Source: JAGOCV01 sp049445855
GTDB taxonomy: Bacteria > Pseudomonadota > Gammaproteobacteria > Burkholderiales > Burkholderiaceae_C
Length of the DNA: 64,000 nt
Reading direction: 5' to 3'
NCBI RefSeq assembly: GCF_049445855.1
Contig: NZ_JBMSDV010000004.1
Coordinates: forward strand, 372,001 to 436,000
Below the pieces are notes generated by a model, which ran no database searches, had not been told where the DNA came from, and saw nothing but the letters and a program-made list of their open reading frames with translations. This document shows positions 8,153-16,826 of this stretch, one piece after another (positions within the stretch are counted from its first letter, which is position 1; each line of letters opens with the position of its first letter). A program made the translations under genes and the position numbers.

Positions 8153-9325
8153 ATGCGATTTTTCAAGGACGTGAGCCTGTCGGCCTTCACCGCGGGCTTC
8201 GTCGCCGTGCTCGTGGGATTCACCAGTTCGGTGGCGATCGTGTTCCAGGCCGCGCAGGCGTTCGGGGCCACGCCGGAGATCATCAGTTCGTGGATGTGGG
8301 CGCTCGGCCTGGGCATGGGCCTGTGCTCGGCGCTGCCGTCGCTGTGGCTGCGCAAGCCTGTGATGATCGCCTGGAGCACGCCGGGTGCGGCGGTGCTGGC
8401 CGTTGCGGGCGCGGGCCACGGCATGGGTGAGGCGGTGGCCGCGTTCATGATCAGCGCCGCAGCCATCACGCTCTTCGGCGTGACGGGCTGGTTCGAGCGC
8501 GTGATGAACCGCATCCCGATGGCCATCGCCTCTGCGCTGCTCGCGGGCGTGCTCGCGCGTTTCGGGCTGCAGGCGTTCACCGCCGCGCAAACCGCGCTGC
8601 CGCTCGTCGTGGTGATGCTCATGACTTACCTGATCGGGCGTCGCCTGTTGCCGCGTTACGCGGTGCCGCTCACGCTGCTGGCAGCCATCGTCTTCGTGGC
8701 CGCGCGCGGTGAATTCGACACATCGGCCATCCGCTTCGAACTGGCGATGCCCATCTTCACCATGCCGGACTTCACCTGGCAGTCGGCCATCAGCCTGGCG
8801 TTGCCGCTGTTCGTGGTGACCATGGCCTCGCAGAACCTGCCGGGTGTGGCGGCGATCCGCGCGTCGGGTTATGACATGCCGGTGTCGAAGCTCATCACCA
8901 TCTCCGGTGTCGCCACGCTGGTGCTCGCGCCGTTCGGCGCGTTCGCACTCAACCTGAGCGCCATCACGGCGGCCATCTGCATGGGCCGCGAGGCGCATGA
9001 AGACCCGGACAAGCGCTACACTGCCGCCGTCTGTTGCGGCGCGCTGTATGTGCTCATCGGCATCTTCGGCGCGGCGGTGACGGGATTGCTCACCGCGTTC
9101 CCGAAGGAACTGGTCGCTGCGATCGCGGGCCTGGCATTGCTGGGCACCATCGGCACAGGCCTGGCGCAGGCGGTGGCCGACGAGGCACACCGCGAGGCCG
9201 CTGTCATCACTTTCCTCGTCACGCTCAGCGGCGTGGCAATAGCCGGGATCGGCTCGGCGTTTTGGGGCGTGGTGGCCGGCGCGATCGCGCTGTTTGTGCA
9301 ACAGTACGGCAGACGCAACGCCTGA
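8153..9325 (+). CDS. benE: BenE family benzoate/H+ symporter-like membrane transporter
   Basis: 390-residue inner-membrane protein with about 12 hydrophobic helices. The start MRFFKDVSLSAFTAGFVAVLVGFTSS and the later FQAAQAFGATP and AWSTPGAAVLAV stretches match BenE, which takes up benzoate with protons. I prefer ATG 8153 because it gives the usual MRFFKD opening; an in-frame ATG at 8144 adds three residues. There are no benzoate-degradation genes nearby, so the substrate may be another aromatic or weak acid. It lies 60 bases after the fused ABC protein and may be in the same transcript or have its own promoter. Confidence 0.85.
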   Translation: MRFFKDVSLSAFTAGFVAVLVGFTSSVAIVFQAAQAFGATPEIISSWMWALGLGMGLCSALPSLWLRKPVMIAWSTPGAAVLAVAGAGHGMGEAVAAFMISAAAITLFGVTGWFERVMNRIPMAIASALLAGVLARFGLQAFTAAQTALPLVVVMLMTYLIGRRLLPRYAVPLTLLAAIVFVAARGEFDTSAIRFELAMPIFTMPDFTWQSAISLALPLFVVTMASQNLPGVAAIRASGYDMPVSKLITISGVATLVLAPFGAFALNLSAITAAICMGREAHEDPDKRYTAAVCCGALYVLIGIFGAAVTGLLTAFPKELVAAIAGLALLGTIGTGLAQAVADEAHREAAVITFLVTLSGVAIAGIGSAFWGVVAGAIALFVQQYGRRNA

Positions 9326-9346
9326 TACGGCAGAAAAGCACAAGCA

Positions 9347-10294
9347 ATGAACGTTCTCTTCGTGGCCGACCCCCTCGAGGCCTTCAAGATCTACAAGGAC
9401 ACCACCTTCTCGATGATGCGCGAGCTCGCGCGGCGCGGTCACAAGCTGGCCGCCTGTGAGCCGAGCGACATCTCGTGGAAGTCGGGCGGTGTGGTGACGG
9501 CCACGGTGCGTGAAGTCACGCTGACCGGCGACAAGGACAGATGGTTCACCGAAGACGCCACGCCGCGACGCGCGCTGAAGGACTTCGACGCCGTGGTCAT
9601 GCGCAAGGACCCGCCGTTCGACAGCGAATACTTCTACGCGACCCACCTGCTGGAGCAGGCCGAGCGCGAGGGCGCGAAGGTGTTCAACAAGCCGCGCACG
9701 CTGCGTGACCATCCCGAGAAGCTCGCGATCATGGAGTTCCCGCAGTTCGTGAGCCCGACCCTCGTGACGCGCGACGGGGCGCAGGTGCGGCAGTTCCATG
9801 CCGAGCACGGCGACATCATCCTCAAGCCGCTCGACGGCATGGGCGGCATGGGCATCTTCCGCGTGAAGGGCGACGCGCTGAACCTCGGCTCGATCATCGA
9901 GACGCTGAACAAGGACGGTGCAGAAACGATCATGGTGCAGCGCTTCGTGCCCGAGATCACGCAGGGCGACAAGCGCATCCTGGTGATCGGCGGCAAGCCC
10001 GTGCCCTACAGCCTGGCGCGCATTCCGCAAGGCACGGAAGTGCGTGGCAACCTGGCGGCTGGCGGCAAGGGCGTCGCGCAGCCGCTGACAGATGACGACC
10101 GCCGGATCGCCGAAGCCATCGGCCCGGTACTGGCGGCGCGTGGCCTGCTGCTCGTGGGGCTGGACGTGATCGGCAGCTGTCTCACGGAGATCAACGTGAC
10201 GAGCCCGACCTGCTTCCAGGAGATCACCGACCAGTCGGGCTTCGACGTGCCGGCGATGTTCGTCGATGCGCTGGAGGCGGCGCTGGCCGCCTAA
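9347..10294 (+). CDS. gshB: Glutathione synthetase
   Basis: Joins gamma-glutamylcysteine and glycine with ATP in the cytosol, the second step of glutathione synthesis. 315 residues, the usual length. The N-terminus MNVLFVADPLEAFKIYKDTT is typical; the ATP-grasp core carries DIILKPLDGMGGMGIFRV at about 156-173 and the metal-binding end INVTSPTCFQEI near 282-293. Its stop overlaps the stop of the oppositely oriented amidotransferase gene by 3 bases. No gshA of the classical type is adjacent; a GCS2-type ligase is found at 48379-49500. Confidence 0.96.
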   Translation: MNVLFVADPLEAFKIYKDTTFSMMRELARRGHKLAACEPSDISWKSGGVVTATVREVTLTGDKDRWFTEDATPRRALKDFDAVVMRKDPPFDSEYFYATHLLEQAEREGAKVFNKPRTLRDHPEKLAIMEFPQFVSPTLVTRDGAQVRQFHAEHGDIILKPLDGMGGMGIFRVKGDALNLGSIIETLNKDGAETIMVQRFVPEITQGDKRILVIGGKPVPYSLARIPQGTEVRGNLAAGGKGVAQPLTDDDRRIAEAIGPVLAARGLLLVGLDVIGSCLTEINVTSPTCFQEITDQSGFDVPAMFVDALEAALAA

Positions 10295-11052
10295 ACCACT
10301 GCGCCGTCCACGAAGACCTTGAGTTCGCCCGGCGCGAACGCCGTCCACACCTCGTTCGTCGTGAGCGGTGCCGTCACCACCACGGCCACCCGGTCGTTCA
10401 CCGTTGTGTGGCTGGAGAAGTCCACGCTCAGGTCTTCATCCGACAACTGCGCCTTCGTGAAGGGGTGCCGACGCTCGATGTAGAACAGGTTCGTCGACGC
10501 ATGAGCCCACAGCGCGTGCCCGTTCGACAGCAGGAAGTTGAAGGTGCCGTGCTTCGCGATCTGTGCCGACAGCTCCCGCAGCGTGATCGTCAGCTCTTCC
10601 ACCGTCGGCACGCCCGCATGCGACTTCGCCAGCTCCTGCATGATCCAGCAGAACGCACGCTCGCTGTCGGTATTGCCGACCGGCCTGAAGTTCGCGTGCA
10701 GGCGCGGCCAGAATTCCTTCAAGTCGCCGTTGTGCGCGAACACCCAGTAGCGGCCCCACAGCTCGCGCACGAAAGGGTGGCAGTTCTCCAGTGCCACCGC
10801 GCCCTGCGTTGCCTTGCGGATGTGCGCGATGACATGGCGGCTCTTGATGGGATAGCGGCGGATCAGCTCGGCCACCGGAGAATCCACTGCGCGTTGATGA
10901 TCCACGAAGTGACGCAGGCCAGCGCCCTCGAAGAAGGCGATGCCCCAGCCGTCCGCGTGGTCGCCGGTGTTGCCGCCGCGCTGCGCGAAACCCGTGAAGC
11001 TGAAGGTCACGTCGGTCGGCGTGTTGCAGTTCATCCCGAGCAATTGGCACAT
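10291..11052 (-). CDS. Class II glutamine amidotransferase (YafJ family)
   Basis: 253 residues of an Ntn-hydrolase domain. ATG at 11052 gives MCQLLGMN, placing the nucleophilic cysteine at residue 2 after Met removal, which fixes the start. GNTGDHADGWGIAFFE, the HIRKATQG segment and FAHNGDLKEF form the glutamine-binding pocket. The protein has only the glutaminase domain and no synthetase domain, so the acceptor of the released ammonia is unknown. Four bases separate it from the MFS gene upstream on the same strand, suggesting an operon. Confidence 0.9.
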   Translation of the reverse strand: MCQLLGMNCNTPTDVTFSFTGFAQRGGNTGDHADGWGIAFFEGAGLRHFVDHQRAVDSPVAELIRRYPIKSRHVIAHIRKATQGAVALENCHPFVRELWGRYWVFAHNGDLKEFWPRLHANFRPVGNTDSERAFCWIMQELAKSHAGVPTVEELTITLRELSAQIAKHGTFNFLLSNGHALWAHASTNLFYIERRHPFTKAQLSDEDLSVDFSSHTTVNDRVAVVVTAPLTTNEVWTAFAPGELKVFVDGAVV

Positions 11053-11056
11053 GGCG

Positions 11057-12547
11057 TCAGTGTCCTTCTGCCGGCGCAGCTTTCGCCGGTTCACGCAGTT
11101 GCCACGCTGCGACCATGGCCATGACGCACAGGCCCGCAAGCAGCAGGAACGATTCGTTGAATGCAGCCAGTCTTGCCGGACTGCTCGTTGCATTCGCCAG
11201 CGAATCGCCATGTGCCGACAGCCGCCATTCCAGGAAGATGCCGCACAGGCTCACGCCCGTCGCGCCACCCAGCATGCGCATGAAGTTGATGACGCTGGAG
11301 CCCTGGGGAATCAGGGATTTGTCCAGTCCGCGCATGGAACCGAGATTGAGCGAGGGCAGGATGAAGCCCAGGCCGATGCGGCCCAGCACGGCCCAGGTCA
11401 CCAGCAGCCAGAGCGAAGCGCCCAGGCCCACCGTGAGCATCAGCGCGAACGATGCCGCGAGGATGGCCAGCCCGATGCTCACCAGCAGCCAGGTGGGCTT
11501 CCGGTCGGCGAGCCGGCCGACGATCGCCAGGGTGACGGCAAGCACCAGCCCGGCGGGCATCAGGATCGTGCCGACCAGCGAGGCCGACATCTGCAAGCCC
11601 AACTGCATGTACACCGGCAGCAGGTACGTGGAGCCGAACAGTGCGGTGCCGTAGATCGCAGAGACGATGGTGCCCATGGCGAACTGGCGGTGGCTGAACA
11701 GCGCCAGGTTCATCAGCGGTCCACCGTGGCGGGCGCCCAGGCGCCTCTGCCAGAGGATGAAGCCCGCGATGGCGAACGCCGCACCGGCGAGCAGTGCCAG
11801 TGCCTCCTGCAGCGTGCCGCCGTGCAAGGCCACCAGGCCGTTGAGCAGGCACAGCGTGCCCGCCGTGGCCAGCAGCAGGCCCCGCCAGTCGAGCCCGATG
11901 CCGTCACTGCCCGCCACGGTGCCGCCCGGTGCGGTCACCGGGACGAACTTGCGCGCGAGCCACAGCGACGCGATGCAGAACGGCACCACCATGAAGAAGA
12001 TCGAGCGCCAGCCGAACAGGTCCACCAGTACGCCGCCGATGCTGGGCCCGATGGCCGGGGCGAGCACCACGCCCATGCTGAAGATGCCGGTGGCACGGCC
12101 CTGCTCGTGCGGCTCGAACGCCCGCAGGATGATGATCGCGGGAATCGGCTGCACCACGCCGGCGGCCAGGCCTTCGGCCACACGGGCGATCAGCACCAGC
12201 GAGAAATTGTTGGCGAAGCCGCCGAGGATGCCCCCCGCCATCAGCAGCAGCATGGTGCCGACGTAGGTGCGGCGGTAGCCGTAGCGCGAAAGCAGCCAGG
12301 GCGTGGTGAGCATCGACACCGTCATCGCCACCATGAAGCCCGAGCTCACCCACTGCGCACGCTCCTGCCCGAGCAGGAAGTGATGGCTCATGTCCGGAAT
12401 GGCCACGTTCACGATGGTCGAGGACATGATCGACGCCATGGTGCCCACCATCACCGAGAGCAACAGCAGCCAGCGGTAGCGCGGGCCGTAGCGCTCACGC
12501 AGGGAACCGATGGAGGGCGAAGGGGAAGACTGCGGCGCGGAACTCAT
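11057..12547 (-). CDS. MFS multidrug exporter, DHA2 (EmrB/QacA, 14-helix) family
   Basis: 496-residue inner-membrane drug/H+ antiporter. The ATG at 12547 precedes a short Ser/Pro leader and a first helix; motif A-like sequence LLSRYGYRRTYVGTM follows helix 2 and motif C-like GVVLAPAIGPSIGGVLVDL lies in helix 5. About 14 hydrophobic segments can be counted, as in EmrB. No EmrA-type periplasmic adaptor is next to it, so it may act alone. It is probably co-transcribed with the YafJ-like amidotransferase. The divergent metallopeptidase gene begins 53 bases away. Confidence 0.9.
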   Translation of the reverse strand: MSSAPQSSPSPSIGSLRERYGPRYRWLLLLSVMVGTMASIMSSTIVNVAIPDMSHHFLLGQERAQWVSSGFMVAMTVSMLTTPWLLSRYGYRRTYVGTMLLLMAGGILGGFANNFSLVLIARVAEGLAAGVVQPIPAIIILRAFEPHEQGRATGIFSMGVVLAPAIGPSIGGVLVDLFGWRSIFFMVVPFCIASLWLARKFVPVTAPGGTVAGSDGIGLDWRGLLLATAGTLCLLNGLVALHGGTLQEALALLAGAAFAIAGFILWQRRLGARHGGPLMNLALFSHRQFAMGTIVSAIYGTALFGSTYLLPVYMQLGLQMSASLVGTILMPAGLVLAVTLAIVGRLADRKPTWLLVSIGLAILAASFALMLTVGLGASLWLLVTWAVLGRIGLGFILPSLNLGSMRGLDKSLIPQGSSVINFMRMLGGATGVSLCGIFLEWRLSAHGDSLANATSSPARLAAFNESFLLLAGLCVMAMVAAWQLREPAKAAPAEGH

Positions 12548-12600
12548 TCGTAGGTATTGTCCTGCACCTCGGGCGGCCGGGCTCTGGCAGACTCGTGTAC

Positions 12601-13977
12601 ATGAGTGAAACGCTTGACCAGCAGAACCAGACGCCGGTGGAGGAGGGCGCAGGCGCGCAAGCTGCGCCGGCGCAGCCGTTGTCCGGAGAATCCCCGCCCA
12701 TGGGGCAGGTTCCTTCCACAGCGACGCCACTCGAGATTCCCTCGCCGGAGATCTCGCCCCAGGAAATCCCGGCCGAGGTGCTGTTGTCCGCAGAAGTGCC
12801 CAGCGCCGCCCGGCCGCAGGCCAGCCGCGCCTACCGCTGCCAATGCGGGCGCCCTGTCTTCTTCCGCAACAGCCAGTGCCTGGCTTGCCAGACACCGCTC
12901 GGCTTCGATCCGCCCCATGCACGCCTGCTGCCGCTCCAACCCGGCCCGACCGAAGGCACGTGGTTGCCGTGGGACGAGCCTGACGGCGCACCGCTGCAGC
13001 GGTGCGCGAATTTCCACACGGCGTCCGGTTGCAACTGGATGGTGCCGGTGCGGCAGGACGGAAGCACGCCCTCGCTGTGCCAGGCCTGCCTGCTCACGCG
13101 CACCATTCCCGACCAGAGCGTGCCGATCAACCAGCAGCTCTGGACCAAGGTCGAGATGTCCAAGCGACGGCTCGTCTCGCAGCTCATCCTGCTGGGCCTG
13201 CCGGTGGTGCCGCTCACGGAAGACCCGCGCGGTCTCGCGTTCGACCTTCTCGGTGCCGCACCCGGCGGGCCGCGTGTGATGACGGGCCACGCCAATGGCG
13301 TCATCACGGTCAACATCGAGGAGGCCGACGACGCCGTGCGTGAGAAGGTGCGCGCCGCAATGCGCGAGCCCTACCGCACGCTGCTCGGGCACTTCCGCCA
13401 CGAGATCGGCCACTACTACTGGGACCGGCTGGTGCGCGATGGTCCGTGGCTGGAAGATTTCCGCACGCTCTTCGGCGACGAGCGGCAGGACTACGCGGGG
13501 GCGCTGCGGCTCAATTACGAACAGGGGCCACCCGCCGACTGGCAGCAGCGCTTCGTCAGCAGTTACGCGAGCACGCATCCGTGGGAAGACTGGGCCGAGA
13601 CCTGGGCGCACTACCTGCACATGGCCGACACGGTGGACACGGCCGTGAGCTTCGGCGTGAACTCCGACAACGTCGATCTGGAGCACGAGCCATTCGGCGT
13701 CGCCGACCTGTGGCAACCCGATGCGCCCGATGCGACGCAGTTCCTCGAATTCATCAACGGCTGGGTGCGGTTGACGGCCGTGTTCAACGAACTTTCGCGC
13801 AGCATGGGCCAGCCGGACTTCTACCCGTTCGCCATGCCACGTGCGACGGTGGGCAAGCTGCAGTTCATACACCGCGTGGTGACGGGTGCGGCAGCCGTGG
13901 AAGTCGTGACGGAGCAGGCGTCCGGCGAGGCACAGCCGGACGTAGCACAGGCGCCGGCGCTTCAGCCCTTGGCCTGA
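12601..13977 (+). CDS. Putative zinc-binding metallopeptidase with N-terminal zinc ribbon
   Basis: 458 residues. A Pro/Ala/Glu-rich leader (1 to about 75) is followed by a zinc ribbon starting at C80 (YRCQCGRPVFF, then SQCLACQTPLGF) and a second Cys pair near LCQACLL. The catalytic part has HEIGH at 267-271 (FRHEIGHYYWDRL), the HExxH zinc signature. This matches the family usually annotated as a putative zinc-binding metallopeptidase. No signal peptide is visible, so it is probably cytosolic. ATG 12601 was chosen over the GTG two codons upstream. Substrate unknown. Its end overlaps the convergent CWC-family gene by 16 bases. Confidence 0.8.
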   Translation: MSETLDQQNQTPVEEGAGAQAAPAQPLSGESPPMGQVPSTATPLEIPSPEISPQEIPAEVLLSAEVPSAARPQASRAYRCQCGRPVFFRNSQCLACQTPLGFDPPHARLLPLQPGPTEGTWLPWDEPDGAPLQRCANFHTASGCNWMVPVRQDGSTPSLCQACLLTRTIPDQSVPINQQLWTKVEMSKRRLVSQLILLGLPVVPLTEDPRGLAFDLLGAAPGGPRVMTGHANGVITVNIEEADDAVREKVRAAMREPYRTLLGHFRHEIGHYYWDRLVRDGPWLEDFRTLFGDERQDYAGALRLNYEQGPPADWQQRFVSSYASTHPWEDWAETWAHYLHMADTVDTAVSFGVNSDNVDLEHEPFGVADLWQPDAPDATQFLEFINGWVRLTAVFNELSRSMGQPDFYPFAMPRATVGKLQFIHRVVTGAAAVEVVTEQASGEAQPDVAQAPALQPLA

Positions 13978-14216
13978 GCGTCTTGAGCATCCTGTGCACC
14001 CTGCGCCGCGCAGCGGTTGCAGATGCAGGACAGATTGCGCGTTTCGGCCGGCACGCGCGCGAGCAGATCCGCGCTGAAGTCCACGCGCGTGCACCAGCAG
14101 GGCGGTTGCTGCTCGCCGGTGGCCTTCTCGATTTCCATCGCGCATTCGTTCGGCTCGCCGCAGATCGGGCACAGCACGGGCGAGGGGAGCGTGGCGGGAG
14201 TTCGGGCTTCGCTCAT
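13962..14216 (-). CDS. Cysteine-rich CWC family small protein
   Basis: 84 residues with a dense cysteine pattern: LCPICGEPNECAME, then PPCWCTRVDF, then LSCICNRCA. The central CWC triplet gives the family its name; the cysteines probably bind zinc or an iron-sulphur cluster, but no function is established. The tail AQGAQDAQDAQAKG is low complexity. It is convergent with, and overlaps by 16 bases, the metallopeptidase gene. Confidence 0.82.
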   Translation of the reverse strand: MSEARTPATLPSPVLCPICGEPNECAMEIEKATGEQQPPCWCTRVDFSADLLARVPAETRNLSCICNRCAAQGAQDAQDAQAKG

Positions 14217-14245
14217 GCCGCCAAGTTTATGCCGCGCGCGACGCC

Positions 14246-14458
14246 TCAGCCATCGGGGGCCAGCGGACCGCGTGGTCCCGGCGCATGTCGCCCGGCCCAG
14301 TCGATGACGGCCTTCGCCTCGGCTTCGATCGCCGGAAGGCGCGTGGCGCGATCGCTTGCGCGCACGCTGGCCATTGCCTCCCACGTGCCCTGGTCCCCAC
14401 CGTCGTCGCTGGCGTCGAAGACCAGGTACAGGAGCGGGTGGTGTGGACCCTGGCTCAG
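14246..14458 (-). CDS. Small hypothetical protein at 3' end of glcB, probable CTG start
   Basis: An open frame of about 70 residues whose sequence (HHPLLYLVFDASDDGGDQGTW through APGPRGPLAPDG) looks protein-like and is not a shadow of another gene past 14455. The first plausible start is a CTG at 14458 that overlaps the malate synthase TGA, with AAGGAAG a few bases upstream; the only longer starts lie inside glcB. It would be translated by coupling to glcB. I do not recognise the family, and the unusual start keeps confidence low. Confidence 0.42.
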   Translation of the reverse strand: MSQGPHHPLLYLVFDASDDGGDQGTWEAMASVRASDRATRLPAIEAEAKAVIDWAGRHAPGPRGPLAPDG

Positions 14459-16671
14459 GCGGCTTCCTTCACCTTCAGGCGCCAGGCGTGCAGCAAGGGC
14501 TCGGTATAGCCGCTCGGTTGCGCCATGCCTTCGAACACCAGTTCGCATGCGGCCTGGTATGCGGCCGACGATGCAAAGTTGCCGGCCATCGGCTTGTAGA
14601 GCGGGTCACCTGCGTTCTGCTCGTCCACCACGGCGGCCATGCGCTCGAAGGTCTTCGCGACCTGCTGCTTCGTGACCACGCCCTGTGCGATCCAGTTGGC
14701 GATGTGCTGGCTGCTGATGCGCAGCGTCGCGCGGTCTTCCATCAGGCCGACATTGTGGATGTCGGGCACCTTGGAGCAGCCCACGCCCTGGTCGATCCAG
14801 CGCACCACGTAGCCCAGGATGCCCTGCGCGTTGTTGTCCAGTTCCTGCTGCTTCTCGGCAGGCGTCCACTTCGCGTCGGTCACCACGGGAATCTGCAGCA
14901 GGTCGGCGAGCAGCGCTTCGCGTTGCGAATCGGCGTCGGTCTTCTCCAGCTCCTTCTGCACCGCGAACACATCGACCTGGTGGTAGTGCATCGAGTGCAG
15001 CGTGGCGGCCGTCGGGCTCGGCACCCAGGCGGTGTTGGCGCCGGCCAGGGGGTGGCCGATCTTCTGCTGCAGCATCGCAGCCATCAGGTCCGGCATGGCC
15101 CACATGCCCTTGCCGATCTGCGCCTTGCCGCGCAGGCCGCACGACAGGCCGACCAGCACGTTGTTCTTCTCGTAAGCCTGGATCCACGCGCTCGACTTCA
15201 TGTCGCCCTTGCGCATCATCGGACCGGCCAGCATCGCGGTGTGCATCTCGTCGCCGGTGCGGTCGAGGAAGCCGGTGTTGATGAAGGCCACGCGCGACGC
15301 CGCAGCGGCAATGCAGGCCTTCAGGTTCACGCTGGTACGGCGCTCTTCATCCATGATGCCCAGCTTCACCGTGCTGGCGGGCAGGCCCAGCAGCTTTTCG
15401 ACACGCGTGAACAGTTCGGCTGCGAAGCCGACTTCCGCCGGGCCATGCATCTTGGGCTTGACGATGTAAACGGAGCCCTTGCGGCTGTTGCGGATCGTCT
15501 TGCCCTTGGGCGGCTTCAGGTCGTGCAGCGCAATCGTCGTGGTGACGATCGCATCCATGATGCCTTCGGGAATCTCGCGCTTCGTGCCGCTCGCGTCCGT
15601 GTAGAGCACGGCCGGGTTGGTCATCAGGTGGCCCACGTTGCGCACGAACATGAGCGAGCGGCCGTGCAGCACGACCTCGCCCTTGCCCGACGGCGCGGTG
15701 TACACGCGGTCCGCGTTGAGGCCACGCGTGAGTTGCTTGCCGCCCTTCTCGAAGGTCTCCGTCAGCGTGCCCTTGAGGATGCCGAGCCAGTTGCGGTAAC
15801 CGAGCACCTTGTCGTCGGCGTCCACGGCGGCCACGGAATCCTCGAGGTCGAGGATGGTGGACAGCGCGGACTCGACCACGAGGTCGCTCACACCCGCAGC
15901 GTCGCTTGCGCCGATGGGCGTGGCGCTGTCGATGCGGATGTCCAGATGCAGGCCGTTGTGCACCAGCAGCACGCTCGAAGGTTTGGTGGCGTCGCCCTGG
16001 TAGCCGATGAACTGTTTCGCGTTCTTCAGCGCGACGGTCTTGCCGCCCTTGAGCGTGACCGCGAGCTGGCCGCCGACCACGGCGTAGCCGGTCGAGTCGA
16101 TGTGCGAGCCGCTCTTGAGCGGTGCGGTGCGGTCGAGCACGTAGCGCGCGTATTCGATGACCTTCGCGCCACGCACCGGGTTGTAGCCCTTGCCCTTTTC
16201 CGCGCCGCCGGTTTCGGCGATCGCGTCGGTGCCGTACAGCGCGTCGTACAGGCTGCCCCAGCGCGCGTTGGCGGCGTTGAGCGCATAGCGTGCGTTGAGG
16301 ATCGGCACCACCAGTTGCGGGCCGGCCTGCGTGGCGAGTTCGGCGTCCACGTTCTTCGTGGTCGCGCGGACCTTGCCCGGGTCTTTCACGAGATAGCCGG
16401 TCTTCTCGAGGAAGGCCCGGTACTTCTTCAGCTTCGGCCCCTTGCCGATCGGGCCGGGGTTGGCCTTGTGCCAGGCGTCCAGCTCGGTCTGCAGGCGGTC
16501 GCGTTCGGCCAGCAGCGCGATGTTCTTCGGCGCGAGGTCGCGCACGATGGCGTCGAACCCTTTCCAGAAGACGCCGTTGTCCACGCCCGTGCCGGGCAGG
16601 ACTTCGTCCTCGATGAAGCGGTACAGGTTGGTGGCCACCTGGAGGCTGTGGATCGGCGTGCGTGCGGTCAT
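14455..16671 (-). CDS. glcB: Malate synthase G
   Basis: Condenses glyoxylate with acetyl-CoA to malate in the glyoxylate shunt and glycolate pathway. 738 residues, the length of the large monomeric G isoform (the A isoform is about 200 shorter). The start MTARTPIHSLQVATNLYRFI, the central LGIMDEERRTSVNLKACI and the late AGANTAWVPSPTAATLHSM are typical of GlcB. The ATG at 16671 has no competing start. No glc operon genes surround it. The 155 bases upstream to the alcohol dehydrogenase stop hold its promoter region, in which I see no clear -10/-35 pair. Confidence 0.97.
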   Translation of the reverse strand: MTARTPIHSLQVATNLYRFIEDEVLPGTGVDNGVFWKGFDAIVRDLAPKNIALLAERDRLQTELDAWHKANPGPIGKGPKLKKYRAFLEKTGYLVKDPGKVRATTKNVDAELATQAGPQLVVPILNARYALNAANARWGSLYDALYGTDAIAETGGAEKGKGYNPVRGAKVIEYARYVLDRTAPLKSGSHIDSTGYAVVGGQLAVTLKGGKTVALKNAKQFIGYQGDATKPSSVLLVHNGLHLDIRIDSATPIGASDAAGVSDLVVESALSTILDLEDSVAAVDADDKVLGYRNWLGILKGTLTETFEKGGKQLTRGLNADRVYTAPSGKGEVVLHGRSLMFVRNVGHLMTNPAVLYTDASGTKREIPEGIMDAIVTTTIALHDLKPPKGKTIRNSRKGSVYIVKPKMHGPAEVGFAAELFTRVEKLLGLPASTVKLGIMDEERRTSVNLKACIAAAASRVAFINTGFLDRTGDEMHTAMLAGPMMRKGDMKSSAWIQAYEKNNVLVGLSCGLRGKAQIGKGMWAMPDLMAAMLQQKIGHPLAGANTAWVPSPTAATLHSMHYHQVDVFAVQKELEKTDADSQREALLADLLQIPVVTDAKWTPAEKQQELDNNAQGILGYVVRWIDQGVGCSKVPDIHNVGLMEDRATLRISSQHIANWIAQGVVTKQQVAKTFERMAAVVDEQNAGDPLYKPMAGNFASSAAYQAACELVFEGMAQPSGYTEPLLHAWRLKVKEAA

Positions 16672-16826
16672 GGTGCGGCTCGGCTCGAAAAGTGAAGGAC
16701 TGGGAAGCGATGCAGGTTTCGCACCTGCGGCCAGCCCCTACTTTATTCCGAACTTCTGTGCCGATTCTGCAGGCCAGTCGTCAATGATTGATGACTTTTT
16801 TAAGCGTAATGACCGACCATGGGGCA

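Noticed and set aside
7454..10348. 964-codon minus-strand frame
   Set aside because: Antisense of liv, benE and gshB, all strongly supported.
16780..16795. Dyad-like GTCAATGATTGATGAC upstream of glcB
   Set aside because: Inner and outer arms have different centres, so it is not one clean operator; kept out of the features.
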